Of a stretch of DNA of 64,000 bases, positions 32,996 through 45,380 are shown one piece after another; position 1 is the first letter of the stretch, and every line of letters starts with the position of its first letter. Location of the stretch: contig NC_080568.1 in NCBI RefSeq assembly GCF_030253575.1, positions 7,043,501 through 7,107,500 on the forward strand. The letters are read 5' to 3'. The notes beneath the pieces are model-generated. The model was given only the letters and a program-made list of their open reading frames with translations, was not told where the DNA came from and made no database searches. The stretch is from Rhododendron vialii (lineage: Eukaryota; Streptophyta; Magnoliopsida; Ericales; Ericaceae). The translations under genes were made by a program, and so were the position numbers.

Positions 32996-33186
32996 ATTTA
33001 TATAGAGCCTTTTGGCTTGCAGAGGAAGAAGGCTTTTGTTGACTTTGACTATGGTGCTACAGAAGGTCGCGACCACAGTTTTCTAGATACTATTATTGTT
33101 TGCAGAAATGCTAATATGCAATGGTGCTACATAGAATTTCTAGACACTTCCATTGGAAGGAGTCCCCTGCGTCATTGAATGCGTCA
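32996..33186 (-). promoter_or_regulatory. Promoter of GST e: TATA, doubled W-box core, as-1-like pair
   Basis: TATATAAAT (32996-33004), TTGACTTTGACT on plus (33039-33050) and gene-strand TGACG-CATTCAA-TGACG (33170-33186), in the same order and spacing as in copy c. Confidence 0.6.
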
Positions 33187-33573
33187 CGGTGATTTTGGAA
33201 AAGGAAGATGAGCTCAGGTTGGAGTTCTACTCCTACTGAATTATGGTATGTTCCGCTTTAAGGGTTCTTAAAATTAAATATTTATTTGTAATTTTTAAAT
33301 TTAAAATAACAATTATGATTTTTATCCAAATGTTTTTTAAAATATTCAAAATAAGGCCGAATTTTTTGGCTTTTTGGAATTTATCTAGGATATTTTCAAA
33401 AATATTTGAGTAAATGAAAAACTAAAAAAATGAGGCACAAAATTGACAAACGCGAAAAAAAAAAATTAAAGAAAATTAAAGACAGACAAAACTAGAAAAA
33501 GCCCAAAAATTCCTTAGCGGAACTTAGTTGTTGTAATCATGATATATTGGTGCATTTTCACTAATTAGTGGAC

Positions 33574-33576
33574 TAA
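33574..33576. other. Empty target site (TAA) of the PIF-like MITE
   Basis: GACTAAAGTC here is continuous, whereas copies c, g and i carry a foldback MITE between the two TAA copies at this point. Confidence 0.75.
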
Positions 33577-33597
33577 AGTCTATATTTTCAATTCAAT

Positions 33598-33733
33598 GGG
33601 TTCTAGCCCAGTTGGCATCTATTGCTTCTCTCCTTGTGGGAGACCAGGATTCGAGCCTTGTCATTGGCGTTTGTGGTTTCAGGGCTATGAACAGCCTCTG
33701 AATCCCTTGTACACTAACTTGCTAACTCTCGCC
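33598..33733 (+). mobile_element. tRNA-derived SINE fragment
   Basis: A-box-like TCTAGCCCAGTTGGCA and B-box GGATTCGAGCC; the best-kept member of the four unit SINEs. Confidence 0.6.
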
Positions 33734-33734
33734 T

Positions 33735-33945
33735 TATTTTTTTAAAGGCGAAAAAGATTTTATTAATCTTTGAATGTAAAAACAAAAACCAAAGGGAACA
33801 GGAGAAGAGCAACAAGTGTATATCCGAGACCCAAGCCCTTGATTATGCCAACCAATGAGAAAACCCGAGGGACAAAGCCCAGCACCCAAAAGACCTTAAT
33901 GTCCAAATAACAATAAACTCCCTTAACTCCCACTAATGTATAACG
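33735..33945 (-). mobile_element. LINE 3'-end fragment
   Basis: Minus-strand end ATTAATAAAATCTTTTTCGCC followed by A-runs; the interior shares ATATCCGAGACCCAAGCCC with the fragment split by the CACTA element. Confidence 0.4.
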
Positions 33946-36900
33946 TGTGGCAAAAAAAAAAAAGGTCTATGTTTACACTAGTTTTTAGTCAGGTCATTCT
34001 TCTCACATATATTAAAACTAGGTGATGCGCGCGTGCTAACACGCGGAGTCTCGTGCCTGTGAAATTTGTGCCCGTGATGTAGTAGTAGGTTCGAGGAAGA
34101 TTTTAGGCATGTACATTGAGGTAAACGTAAGTCTCTGTGAATACCAATTATCAGTTTTCAAATCCAAAAATATGAAAATTCGTTGTGAATAGGAATAGAC
34201 AGCAGAAGCATTTCTTTTAGCCAAGAGGGTAGATTGGTTTTAAACATGGGGTGATAGCACAGAAGAAGCAAAAGAAATAGAGACCAGACCAAGGATGAAG
34301 GAAGCACTCCTTTAGAGCCTGTTTTCGCAGCTTGAACTGAACTGAACTGAAAGATAGGAGCAAACTCAAATGCTAAGGCAGTTAACCTACAATCGAATAT
34401 GACGTTTTGTAGCAGAACAAATATCTTACAAAATAAACAACAGTGCAATATGTGAGAATGTCAACGACTTGACGCATATAAGACCAAAGGTCTTATCCCA
34501 TCTCAAAGGCTGAAGAGACGCCACACTTCCACTAAAGTTGCCGAATCAGCGTCCACACAATTAGAGGTGGGACAATATGGAAGTTTTCGACTCCAAACCA
34601 TCGAAAAGTCTTCATGCAAGTGGAGAGAACCCAATGTATACTATTTCATTTGACACTTAACTAAAATTCTTAGCCAACGATTAAAGGTAGAAAACAATAC
34701 ATAGAATCAATTGAAGCTCATAATCAATGGTCAACTTAAGAGTGTAAAGGCTTATTGCTTCAGCAAGCAAACTACTAATCTATGCCAAGGACAGCATCAA
34801 AGGGTGATTATAATCCTGCCGTTAACCCATACAATCACCCATCATACCTGAAAAGGATAAGATCGAAATTAGCTCCAAGAGCAAATTGTATGGCGAAATT
34901 CCATTGTTCTACCTCTGTTTACTTTCCCAAATTGTGTATTTGTTGCATGATATCTATCTTTTGTCCCAATGTCACATTACAACATGCTTAAGGGAAAATG
35001 GGAGGGAAGTTTGGGGTGATGACGCATCAAAAGCAGGACACAAAACTTGATCTAGCACATTTAAAACGTAGGGGAGAAAGATAAATCTTCTACTATTCGT
35101 TATATACGTATCGTTAGTTATTTATAACTGGTTTGCCAGGGTGATAGTTCTCTTGCGAAAATGAATTTTCTAGGTACCATCAGTGCCACAAAAACAAAGG
35201 AATCTTGTCAACTAAATCACAACAGCTACTATTAGATAAAGATGAAAACAACACTCACTATCGTCCACGATGTATCGAACACTTTATTGACAACTAAATA
35301 TGGACACTAATGAATATGCCATCCATCTAGCTATTGCTTTTTACCTCTCAATTGTGGATGTCCTTGTTCAAAACAAAGGCACCCACACTTGAATAAGTAG
35401 TCTTCTTTGTTTAGGTGGGTCATAGTTTTACGCATATTTGGTTTAATCAATTTGTTGGGAGCCATGGTAAAAGCAGACGAGTCTAGCAAAAGCAATCTGC
35501 ATAAGTTTGATCAAGGGCTTTATATATACACAAGTACCTAGAATTTATGATGAAAGGGCTAGCATCAAAGTAAAGTTTGTTCGATTGGAAGTTCTACATG
35601 GCAACAGATTTGCTATCCACTTGTTGCAGTTTGTGACAAAAAAATATGGCACTTTGCATCAAACAACTCCATAAGATAGAAATCATAGAATGACAAGGAA
35701 ATGAAATGCGAGTAAATATTTAAACTTCTTACCAGTTATGAAAGGGAAAAGTGGCACAAGCCCATGTTTAACTAATAGCATTTGGCAACAATATTGGGGA
35801 AACCTGCACTGTGCATCTTCCATTACCTAGAACTGGAAGCCTCATGGTTGAACTCCATTGTTTGAATTGCAGCAATTTTTAACTTAACTCCATCTAAAAT
35901 CTAACGCATTCTAACCGCAGCCTAAATGAAGTATCAAGCTCTAGTTTTCCAAATTTTTTTTGGATACAACGGTTGTTTTTAACTCGATTTCAATGGTAAC
36001 TTAACTCTTTTTGGAAACCACAATCGCTCTACAAACTTGTCAATCACAGCATGAACTCTCCGCTTTATTTCTGATTTATTGTGTGCGAGATTAAATGCCA
36101 GCCCTTGCCTTATGTTCAGCACAAATCATGCGGGGGAAATATAGAAGTACACATTAAGAGAAGAAATGGTCACCAAATCATCCAATGGAAGATCCAATTG
36201 ATAATTTAAGTGCATTGTTTTCAGCTACTGCAACCTTATGTAATATAAAGTTCATATACTAATCGATCAAGATGCCCCTTTTCAGATCGATCAATGCTCC
36301 TACAATAGCTCAATGTTCCTACAATAGCAGTGTCCATTGCATCTCGGTTTTCCACCCTGGAGGCTCTCGCAGCCATCAATACTACAGTATCTACATCTAC
36401 TCCTCTAGCAAAGACCTATGAGAATACATCCAAGAAAAGGGTTGCAACTACTACACTCCACAATCTAGATATTCAGGAAAAGGGTCAGAACAACAACTTT
36501 TTTAAAAAAGAGATTAAATCAAGAGAATACATCTAGAAATTCAGATTCAGACCGCGTTCCTCTCGAAGCGCAATATTGCCATTTCTCTTTTCAAGATATA
36601 TTGAAACTAAAAAGAAATAATGGGTAAAGAATCATACCACTGGAAATGCATCTTTTTTTCCCTTACTTGCAGAGATTAATTTGTCTTTTCCCTTGGACTT
36701 TGCCTACGCCATTTGAAGGTCTCGTTCCTCTCAAATCACAACACCGTCGTTTTTCTCTTGAAGATGTCAAATCTGTAAAGAAATACGATAGATTATAATT
36801 TTCTTACAAAGAAGTGTCAGACAAATAAATGGAAAGATTCCAGGGAAATTTGTACAAAAGAAAGGGATGACCACACCACTAATACGGACAAATTAATGGT

Positions 36901-38267
36901 TGAAGAATGTTTTTTTTTTATAAGTAAATAATTATATTAATAGAAGGCATTAAGGGAATGCTGCCTGCCTGTATACAAAAAAGGCCATAGACAAAAAGCC
37001 CTATATACCATTAAGGAAATCGAAATGTTTATCTCAAGTCATATCATAAAAATGCAAACCATAATTGAGTAATACCCAAATCTTAAACAAACAAACACCC
37101 TTTCCACACTTTCAGAGACAAAATTTCTAATCAACAAACTGTAAATATTGGTTGTTTCAGAGATCTGAGCATTCATTGGCTAGATAGCTATGATGAACAC
37201 AATAAAATAAAACAAAAATTCCCTGGGTCAAGGCCCCTGGTTCTACTTACCTTAAAAAGGATGTGAAAAAAGGAGAAAAAATGCAATCAGGGTACTTTGA
37301 CCAAAGCTTAGCTTAAGCCTTTCGAATTATTGCTGCAAACCATGAAGTCAATAAAATTAAAACTTAAAACTGTTTCCCATATTTATACAACTGAACAATT
37401 TCCACCGAAATCCTTACATCCTCCACTAAGTGAATTTATGCCTCTACACGAATGAGGTTAGAGGCTAAAATTCATGACATAAACACACCTTTTTATAATA
37501 AGCTATGAAAACACAACATGTCAAGGAATTGATCAAACAGACTCTTAGCTATACCAACAATAAAGAAAAAGACTCTTTAGTTTAAGCAGTTACATCTCGT
37601 CCCAGGGAGACACCTCTATGGAAGAACATATATGGAAAGTATAATTCCCAGATAATCCGTGTCTCGAATATCAAACTATGAAATCAATTGAAACCAAATT
37701 AATGACATTGAAAATAGCAAAAGACTGCATCATAAGAATTTCCTGTCCCAAGCAATCACTTCAACTACTCACATACCTTCAACTACCAAGCTGTAGTATA
37801 TCATTAAAAGCGTATTGTTCCAAGGAGAAGAAGTCAACTGTTCGAACACAACCTAAAAAGCCAAAACTAAAAGTGTATAATAATTTTATCAGTCCTCATT
37901 GGATCAACAGACTTGATTAGAGGCTATTCATCTAAGAACTGCAAGTTTGACTCAAATCGGCATGTATCTATGCAGGTGCACGCATATGTTTTTGGGTGAA
38001 CTGTACATTTTACAAAGCTCAAACAAACAAAAACAAAGGCCAAAGCCAAAACAAGGACACAAAAACTCGTAACCACACAAAGCTCCAGAGCCAACCGCAC
38101 AAAACTGATCACTACAAGGACAAAGAACATCGACAAAATTGTAGAGCAAGGATCACCCACACAAAATTGCACGCAAAAGTTGTGAAAGAAGTGCCCAAAT
38201 GATCCCGAATAGGCGAATACGTAATTCAATACAGTGATTTGGTTAAAGAGAGACTTTATTAGTGAGC

Positions 38268-38270
<3 letters not shown>

Positions 38271-38313
<43 letters not shown>
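38271..38313. repeat. (GA)n microsatellite
   Basis: About 20 GA repeats. The minus-strand open frame through it owes its Ser/Leu run to the repeat and is not supported as a gene. Confidence 0.95.
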
Positions 38314-38315
<2 letters not shown>

Positions 38316-38614
38316 TGGATGGGTACCAGTGAGGCCGAGAGATAATGTCGTGTCCTGAGGTCGACGCTGTGTTTGTACGACGTGAGGTTGGCGCTGATTG
38401 AGGCAGAGACATGGCTTTCTCTATCTGAGAATGAGACACTTTCCTATCTTTAGATCAAGCTATTGAAGACAAAATGGGAAAAAACTCAACCCCAAGCATG
38501 CTGGGTATGGGTTTTATTAAGGAGGGAGTTTGGTACCTGCAATGAGAACCCAGGTCGATCATCCATCTTCATCGTTCTCATCTTCCTCGCCGTCGAACCC
38601 ATCGATTTGGGAAG

Positions 38615-39919
38615 TGTTAGCCCCAAGGTTCTTGATTTTGATGATAACAAACACGATCAGTTAGAATTACATTAGTAAATTGGGCATCATTGGTGAGATA
38701 TATTATTGTTGGGCTAATTATATTATTTCTTGATTTTGAAGGGTCTTAGAAGTAATTCTTTTGTCTAAAAGCTTAAAAGATGTTCTTTTCACAGGGAATC
38801 ATTTTCCTAACCTAGTCTTCTCTGGTCTTCTACGTTGAAAAGAAAGAAACAGGCGATGTAAACAAGAAGGAAGAGGGGATGCGAGAAACAGGGGTTTCGG
38901 GTCTATCAAAAGCAGAAATTGAGCAATTTTCTTCCTCAAAATTGCTATCTCCAATAGATAAGAGAATTGAAGAAGGAGAGAGATTAAGGAAAATCTCTTC
39001 CTATTGACAAACGGGTGGAAAAGCTTTGAAAGGAAAGAGGATATTTGATTGCTGGAATATAGAGATTGAAGGGAGAAGCAAATAAGGCAAGAGCTTATTC
39101 TATGCAACGGCTAAGAGAAATTTGTTCAACGTTCAACTGGGTCTTGAAGATAAAAAGGAGAAGAAAAAGAAAGCAGCTGGACACAACACATCTCTGAAGA
39201 AAAAAAAATTGCAGTGAGCTCTTACTTGAAAAAATCTGTTAGTCATCCATATGTTTACATCTTGAACATCTACACTAGTTTGAGTGTTATCGTTGAATCA
39301 TATTGTAAAAGGGATTCTTACACCATTGTCTCTGAGATTGAACCATTTTTTTGTGAGTGATTTTTGGGTAGAAAAAATCATTTGGGTTTAGGTGTAACTA
39401 TAGCCGGACTAGTTGGGAGTGGATACGGAGTAATCGCTCGTTGTAAGGTTCTCTAACACCCGCGAAGCTAGAGGTTTGTAACGACTATTGGAGATAGTGC
39501 AACAATTCCCGAGTAGGACACTTAGGGAGTGGAGTAGGCCGTGAAGTTGCGGACCGAACCACTATAAAATCCTCGTGTTTGATTTCTCTTTCCCTTACTC
39601 CTTTACTTTCTGTTTTGCATATCTCTTTTGCTTGAATAAACTGTTATATCTCTGAAATCAATCTTGGGTTAAATTAGGTTGCATATTTAGTTGATTTAGT
39701 TCTCATATAAAAGCCCTAAAAATCAGTTGACTAGTTTTCTGTTTCTGCTATGCTTTGAGCTTGCTCAATTTGTTTAGTTTAAGTGTTACTGATTGTGTTG
39801 AGTCAATTTAATCCTGCTGCTGTGCTGATTTGTTTTTGTCGTGCTCTTAGTTTTTTAAATTGCTATAAGTCAGTGAGAAACCCAATTCACCCCCCTCTTG
39901 GGTTGCTTTTGGACCAACA
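38615..39919 (+). mobile_element. Solo copia-type LTR, 1305 bp
   Basis: Starts TGTTAGCCCCAAGGTTCTTG and ends CTTTTGGACCAACA, with the CACCCCCCTCTTGGG tract of plant copia LTRs just before the end. It is flanked by GGAAG on both sides (38610-38614, 39920-39924). It is nested in the Helitron-like insertion and splits an exon-like sequence whose reading (about 38540-38614) resumes after 39925. Confidence 0.9.
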
Positions 39920-40499
39920 GGAAGATTCACCGTCCCTTCTTCCTCCCATCTAGCAAAGCAATGGACCAAATGCTTGGCCATTCTGCTTGGAATTCAACCG
40001 AAGAAAGATCGCAGAGAGAGAGAGAGATAGTGTGGGCATGGAATCGTGTACACGGATCGCAGGAGAGAGAGAGGCTGCTCGGTCTGCGACGGGAGCAAGA
40101 GCGGTGTACTTCTCAGAGAGAAGATGGAGACTTCTGGAAACCCAGGTATGCTCTCTTCTTTAACGCACCACGTGTGCCCCATTGGAAAACAGGTGAAATT
40201 ACAACTGAGGACATCCACTTACGAAGAGAGGCCCAATAATCGTGGGGTAAATTCGTCCGAAATTGAAAAAGTGGCAAGCGTTCAATTGGCTTTTGTTCTC
40301 TTAGTTTTAAAGCTTTTAGAAAAGTGTCATTTAACAGAAACAATCTAATTATTGTCATTAACCTGTATGAAAGAAAAATTACTTCATTAAAAATCTCCAA
40401 AGGAAAACAAACCAAAATTGAAAAAGAAACATAAAAAGACAAAAAGCTAATACTTAGATTTCTTTCACCCCATTTCATTTGGGCGAGAGGGAGGCTAGC

Positions 40500-40807
40500 A
40501 AGGGGCGGAGCTATGTTGGGTCCGGAGCCCGGCTCTCGAGGTTTCAAGATTTAAAATTTTTATTTTGTATATACTTGATTTTGAATATTATTGATAATTA
40601 TTCATGTATAGAAACTTATAATCTTAATAATTTTGATTTGATTTGATAAAAAATCGGTTATTTTATATTCTCATTTCTCAATTTCTTTCCCAAGTAAAAA
40701 ATAAGCACGTGACAGTTGAAGTAGTCCAAAGAAAAAATAAATGTAATGTATTAGACTAGAATCATTTCAATGTACAAAAATAATGTATTGAAAATAGCAT
40801 TAGATTT
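40500..40807. mobile_element. hAT-like fragment
   Basis: Begins AGGGGCGGAGCTATG, a common plant hAT terminus, at a point where the unit sequence is interrupted, and replaces the 3' part of pseudogene f. No second terminus was found, so it is partial or the right edge is deleted. Confidence 0.4.
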
Positions 40808-43389
40808 GGTGTCACCACTGAAGAAGTCCTACCCTTTGCTACATTTGGAAAAAGCATCCTCCAATTGCATGAGGGCTTTCATAAATTGCTCTGTTGTTGT
40901 TGTCGTCGTCTCCTCTCCCTCTACATTCCTGAGCCCCCTCAATGTCTGTAACGCCCTGATTTTCGGACACGTTAATTAAATCATTTCTAATTGATTTAAT
41001 AATCCATAAAACTGATTTAAGAAATAAAATTTTATTAAACAGAGTTTAGCAGCGAAAATCTCGATCAAATACCGAATTCAAAACAACTTAATTGTCTTAC
41101 AACCCAATGAAATAAAAACAGAGTTTGAAAAATGTGATAACACTTTTGGAAATTCAAATAACAATACTTTAAATTAACAGAGCTTCTAAGGATAGGGTAT
41201 CCAAGGCTCGACAAACTCCCATTCCTTAGCTGGGAGGTCCTCACCCTGATACTGATCATCTTGAAGACGATTCTGCTCTTCGGTCTCTTGATTACCTGGC
41301 ATAAAACGCTAGCCCAACGGCACCATAATGAGTTTTGAAACTCAGTAGATATTTCCAACCCTACTAACCCCTTATTCTACAGTTAGCAGTTCGACGATAT
41401 AAAATTGACAACATACAGAAGGTACAGAATAATAGCACATCAACCTTTTTCTTTACTATCCATCAACTTACATGATATCTAAGGATTCTCTCCACGAGAT
41501 CCTTTTCCTCCCACATCCACTAACTACAACCGTCTCATGGGTTCACCCTTCCTCTTGCTTATCCTGTACCAGGATCCTAGGTGAGTTCACCTAAATTATA
41601 TATCTAGCATGTTCTCACTGAAGACCATAACAGGAGGATCGAGTCATCCCATGACGCATCGTACATTAGGGTCGGACATCACCTACCACTAACTATAACC
41701 GTCTCATGGGACCTATTCCCTCTTGAACGAAAGAAGTAAATTTTTCCATGACGCATTATACATTAGCGTCACAACATCTCTCAATACAAGGCCCCATTGG
41801 TTACCCATTTCAACACAGGGCCCCATTGGTTACCCTTGCCATAGCCATGGCTCAAATCACAATCCACAATCTCACACCTTAACACTTTACCATTTTTTTC
41901 ATTTACTTAACACCGTCTACGTGAGTCACTGCTCGTAACCACCCAGTGAACCTAAGTCCGCGCTAACACGTACAACATGAAAATTTCATAAACGACTCAT
42001 CCAATAACATCATACATTTCAATTTGGACACAAGCATAGCAATATATAAGTGCGAGTAAATAAACACGTAGATGTTAGGATTGGGCCGATGTCTTTTGAG
42101 TTAGCGTAAATCTTATTGAACAGGTGTTAACAAATTTTATTTCGGTAAGGGTTCAATTAGGAATTTTGTAATCTCAAGGTAATTCGGTAGTCTACAAAAT
42201 GTTACGTGTCCATAGGTTGCTGTGATTATGTTAAAGGGGCAACCCTAATTCTTAATGTTAATTCTTAACTTGCTTATATAGAAAGTATACTGGTTTTTAC
42301 ATAGGCTGGGAGTAATAAGTTTATTAAGTATGTACTGTTTATACATATTTCTCTTAAGTAAAATGTTATGTTTTCTTTATAGGACTTCACCATTTTTATT
42401 TATTTTTTTAAAAATGAATAACATAAAAAAAATGAATAACATCTTATCCAATCTGGATTGAAATAGTTACACCATATATTTGACATTTGTTAGCATGAAA
42501 GGTTAATACCATGTATTTAACAAGACAAGTGTATACAGTAGAGTAAAAACCATAATTCAGGTCAACTTATAAAAGCAATAAAACAATTTGGAATTAAATC
42601 CGCAAGCATACAAAGTTTAGGGTTAATAGTGTAATAATAGCATACAATTTCAAAACTGAAGAAACAGATTACGCAGGAGGAAAAGAAAAGAAAAAACAGA
42701 GTATTGGTTTTGTTCTTTTCCGTTTCAACATGGAATTCGATTCTCGATACTTCTAAGCATTAAAACTAACATATAGGAGTACAAATATACTTAGGGGAGA
42801 GTAGGGATTCGATTATCCTACCTCGGTCCCGACCGAAAAAAGCGGTTAACGGTATTCCGGACAGTTTTGGACGGCTTCGGAAAAAAATAAAATCGGGCAA
42901 GACTACGGAGCAACAGGACGTCGGCGCTAACTTAGGATGATTGAGGATTCGTTTAGAGGTGCTCGGGGTCGTTCTAGAAGATGGGCAGTCGAAATGGGTG
43001 CTCGAACAAGTGTAGGATCGAAACCCATTTTTACTCTCACTCAAACCACCATTGTTGGAGCTCGAAAATCTCTCTTCCTCCTTCTCTTCTTCTCTAGATT
43101 TTCAGTGGTGTGTGGTGTGTTTGGATTTTCAGTGGTGTGTTTGTAATCTGATATATTTTTGGAGGGCAAGAGAGGGTATTATAGAGAAGAGTGGAGAGAG
43201 AGGGACGGTGGTAATGCTGATGAGGGAGTCGGTTATGAAGGGGACGTGATGTAGGTGGTGGCTGGTTTTGGGGAAGGATAAGGTGTGCAGCCGAAAAAAA
43301 ATGGGGAGCAGAAGTGGTGTTGGTTCGGCATGAATTGTGGAGAGAGAGAGAATTAGAGTCGTTACAATGTCGACCACTACTGCACAATC
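40808..43389 (-). pseudogene. GST exon 2 pseudogene f, split by an LTR
   Basis: The 5' end of exon 2 is at 43373-43389 (acceptor GTGCAG, then TAG in place of the first TGG). The remainder is at 40808-40946, encoding an equivalent of EDAFxKCxKG with a stop at the FF position (GGGTAGGAC). It keeps the GGTGACACC segment, so it lacks the 4-bp lesion of d, h and j. The 3' half is missing. Confidence 0.85.
40947..43367. mobile_element. Large LTR element, probably a solo LTR, 2421 bp
   Basis: TGTAACGCCCTGATTTTCGG...GAGTCGTTACA with TG/CA ends, flanked by ATGTC on both sides (40942-40946, 43368-43372). No gag or pol reading was found, and the start is not repeated near the end, so it is either a solo LTR of a large-LTR family or a non-autonomous element. 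Confidence 0.85.
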
Positions 43390-44270
43390 ATGTACAAGTA
43401 CACTGCAATCATATTGTGTATGTGGCAAAACTTTAGAATTCATAACTTTCATAACAAGTTCATCTACTGATTCGTGCAAGTGAAAGTTAAGAATGCGTAT
43501 TTGGCTTAATCATGTATCTCATTCACCAACTGTTGAAACAATAGCATGCTAGGTGCAACATGAAAAGAAATTAGGCCTAAGGATTGAGAGAGTGTCGCGC
43601 TTCTCTGCAGTCTTGATTAATCTTCACCATTGTGAACTTCTCCATCAAGCACCTGCATTGAGAAATTACTCAAAGTATGGTGTGCTGTGTTATTTTGACC
43701 TTCTAATATTTTTAAGATTGAAGAAGCATCGACGACCCTAACTTCGAACCTATCCCAGAAGTGTTGCTTGGCTGGTGATAGCCCATCAAACATTGCCCAA
43801 TGATTCCGCTGCAAGAGTCCAAGAGGACCGGATCAAAGGAGCTTTGTGGCCGAGAGTGTTGCTGGGCTTGAAGCCAGATTTTCAAATGCAGGGCCGATTG
43901 TAGGTGGATGGAAAAAAAAAAGTGGAGGTTTGCAAGAGGAGAGAGGTTTTGCAGGGGTTGATTTTGTTAACTCCAATTGGACCAATTTGCTGATCAAAAC
44001 CGGACATCATGATAAAATTCAGCTCAATTGAATATCGGTAAGTACTTCATCTAGTATTTTGTTTATTTTCTTTCAAATTCTTGACTGAAAATTTTAATTG
44101 TAACAAAGGAATCAAAATAAAATAAGCGGTTCCGATATAAGGTTGAGCTGAATTTTATCATGATCTCCTAACAAATGAATCTAGAAAAATTGTACAGTTT
44201 TGATTAGCAAATTGGGATACGGAATGAGCATACCCTCGCGAGGGTGAACAAAATTGCTCTCCTTTTTTAT
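43390..44270. other. Unit e-f tail, then unassigned sequence with an exon-like patch
   Basis: 43390-43540 matches the flanks of pseudogenes d, h and j. 43617-43814 is open on the minus strand (contains AKQHFWDRFEVRVVDASS), but I do not recognise it. 43850-44160 has TCATGATAAAATTCAGCTCAA at 44008 inverted near 44145, a small foldback. Confidence 0.3.
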
Positions 44271-44272
44271 AG

Positions 44273-44513
44273 TCCAGTATTTCATTTTGAACTGTCCCTT
44301 AATAAGTGTACATTTTATAAAGTAGTGGATAAAAGTATAATTTCCATTTTGCCACTAAAATAGATTTCATTTTGAAAAATTTACGAGTAAAAATGTAATG
44401 ATGATACCTCCATAAAGGCTATGTAAGAAAAGTTAACTTTTAGAGTATAATAATGATGTCTCAATAAAAAGTTGAATTTACACTGTGGGACTTTTAAAGG
44501 ACAGAGAGAGTAT
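44273..44513. mobile_element. Decayed Stowaway-like MITE
   Basis: Shares the inner phrase of the 18036 and 55028 Stowaway copies in inverse (GTCCAGTATTTCATTTTG). The ends are eroded. Confidence 0.5.
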
Positions 44514-44616
44514 TATGTTTTGATCCCATCGCATATGCTATATCATAAATGAAGTAATAGGAAGAGCTTTGCACTTGTACCCTTACTAGTTAATTAAAGA
44601 GAAGAGAGATGCTATA

Positions 44617-44970
44617 TACACTATACCAAACCACTACATCATCCACTACATTTTTTGTGAAGTCTATTCAGGATTTCACAAAAATATAAAAAAATATCCA
44701 AAAATTTTAAAATAATATTTTATGAGGCCTTATAAAAAATTAGCTCTAATGGATATCGGTAAATATGATTTCTAGGTTCATATGTTCGAAACTACGCAGT
44801 TTAGCATTTTCGCTCCTACAAATCTAGAAATAATACTTATCAATATCCGTTAGAGCTGATTTTTTACAGGGCCCCCTAAAATATTATTTTAAAATTTATG
44901 AATATTTTTCTGTATTTTTTGTGGGACCCGAAATGAATCCCATAAAAAATGTAGTAGATGGTGTATTGTA
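44617..44970. mobile_element. Foldback MITE, family 1
   Basis: Ends TACACTATACC and GGTGTATTGTA are inverted and pair inward through CCACTACATTTTTTGTG and TAAAATAATATTTTA. Same family as the element at 9145. Confidence 0.7.
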
Positions 44971-45105
44971 CCTAGACTTATTATTAATTAAATGGCTCTC
45001 TTTTCTTAAAAAAAAAATAATAATAAAGAAAGAAAAGAAGATATTCCTCATGATACCATATTATTATTTTCTGACAATGATGTAGAAACTTCACCGAATA
45101 TTATT

Positions 45106-45223
45106 CAATACTCCCGGAGTATATAAACAGTACACTCCCTTCATAACATATGGGGCCCATACGGGAGACATATATGTTATGTGAGAGAAGGAAGTATACT
45201 GTTCATATACTCCGGGAGTATTG
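45106..45223. mobile_element. Short foldback element, 118 bp
   Basis: CAATACTCCCGGAGTATAT at the left and ATATACTCCGGGAGTATTG at the right. The whole element pairs. Confidence 0.75.
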
Positions 45224-45380
45224 AATTTTCACACCCTGGATAATTTAACGCATAACAAGGCAAACATATAAAGGAAATCACGCTTTAAATCATGTATGGG
45301 TTTCGTAACCCAGACAACATCAACATTCCAAAAAAAACAAACAAACAAATTGGTAAGGAATTATTGCAGTACTACAAAAT

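Larger units (their letters stand above)
34018..40324 (-). mobile_element. Helitron-like insertion, about 6.3 kb
   Basis: The minus-strand 3' end has a hairpin (CGCGTG-loop-CACGCG, 34030-34045), then CACCTAG and a host T-run. Comparison with unit c-d (27270-27300) shows host sequence split between A and T with no duplication, the hallmark of Helitrons. The 5' terminus near 40320 reads TCTAAAAGC, close to the host junction but not exactly at it. There is no Rep/helicase. It carries unrecognised gene-like pieces (36330-36540, 36640-36780, 37924-38600, 39925-40220), as expected of a gene-fragment-capturing Helitron, plus a nested solo LTR. Confidence 0.55.

Noticed and set aside
37924-38439. Minus-strand 171-aa open frame with hydrophobic stretches
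   Set aside because: Much of it is translated (GA)n repeat and low-complexity sequence. No family resemblance, and it lies in the Helitron-like insertion.
43094-43479. Open frames at the right end of the 2.4-kb LTR
   Set aside because: They lie in GC-skewed LTR sequence and cross the element boundary into pseudogene f, with no coding pattern.
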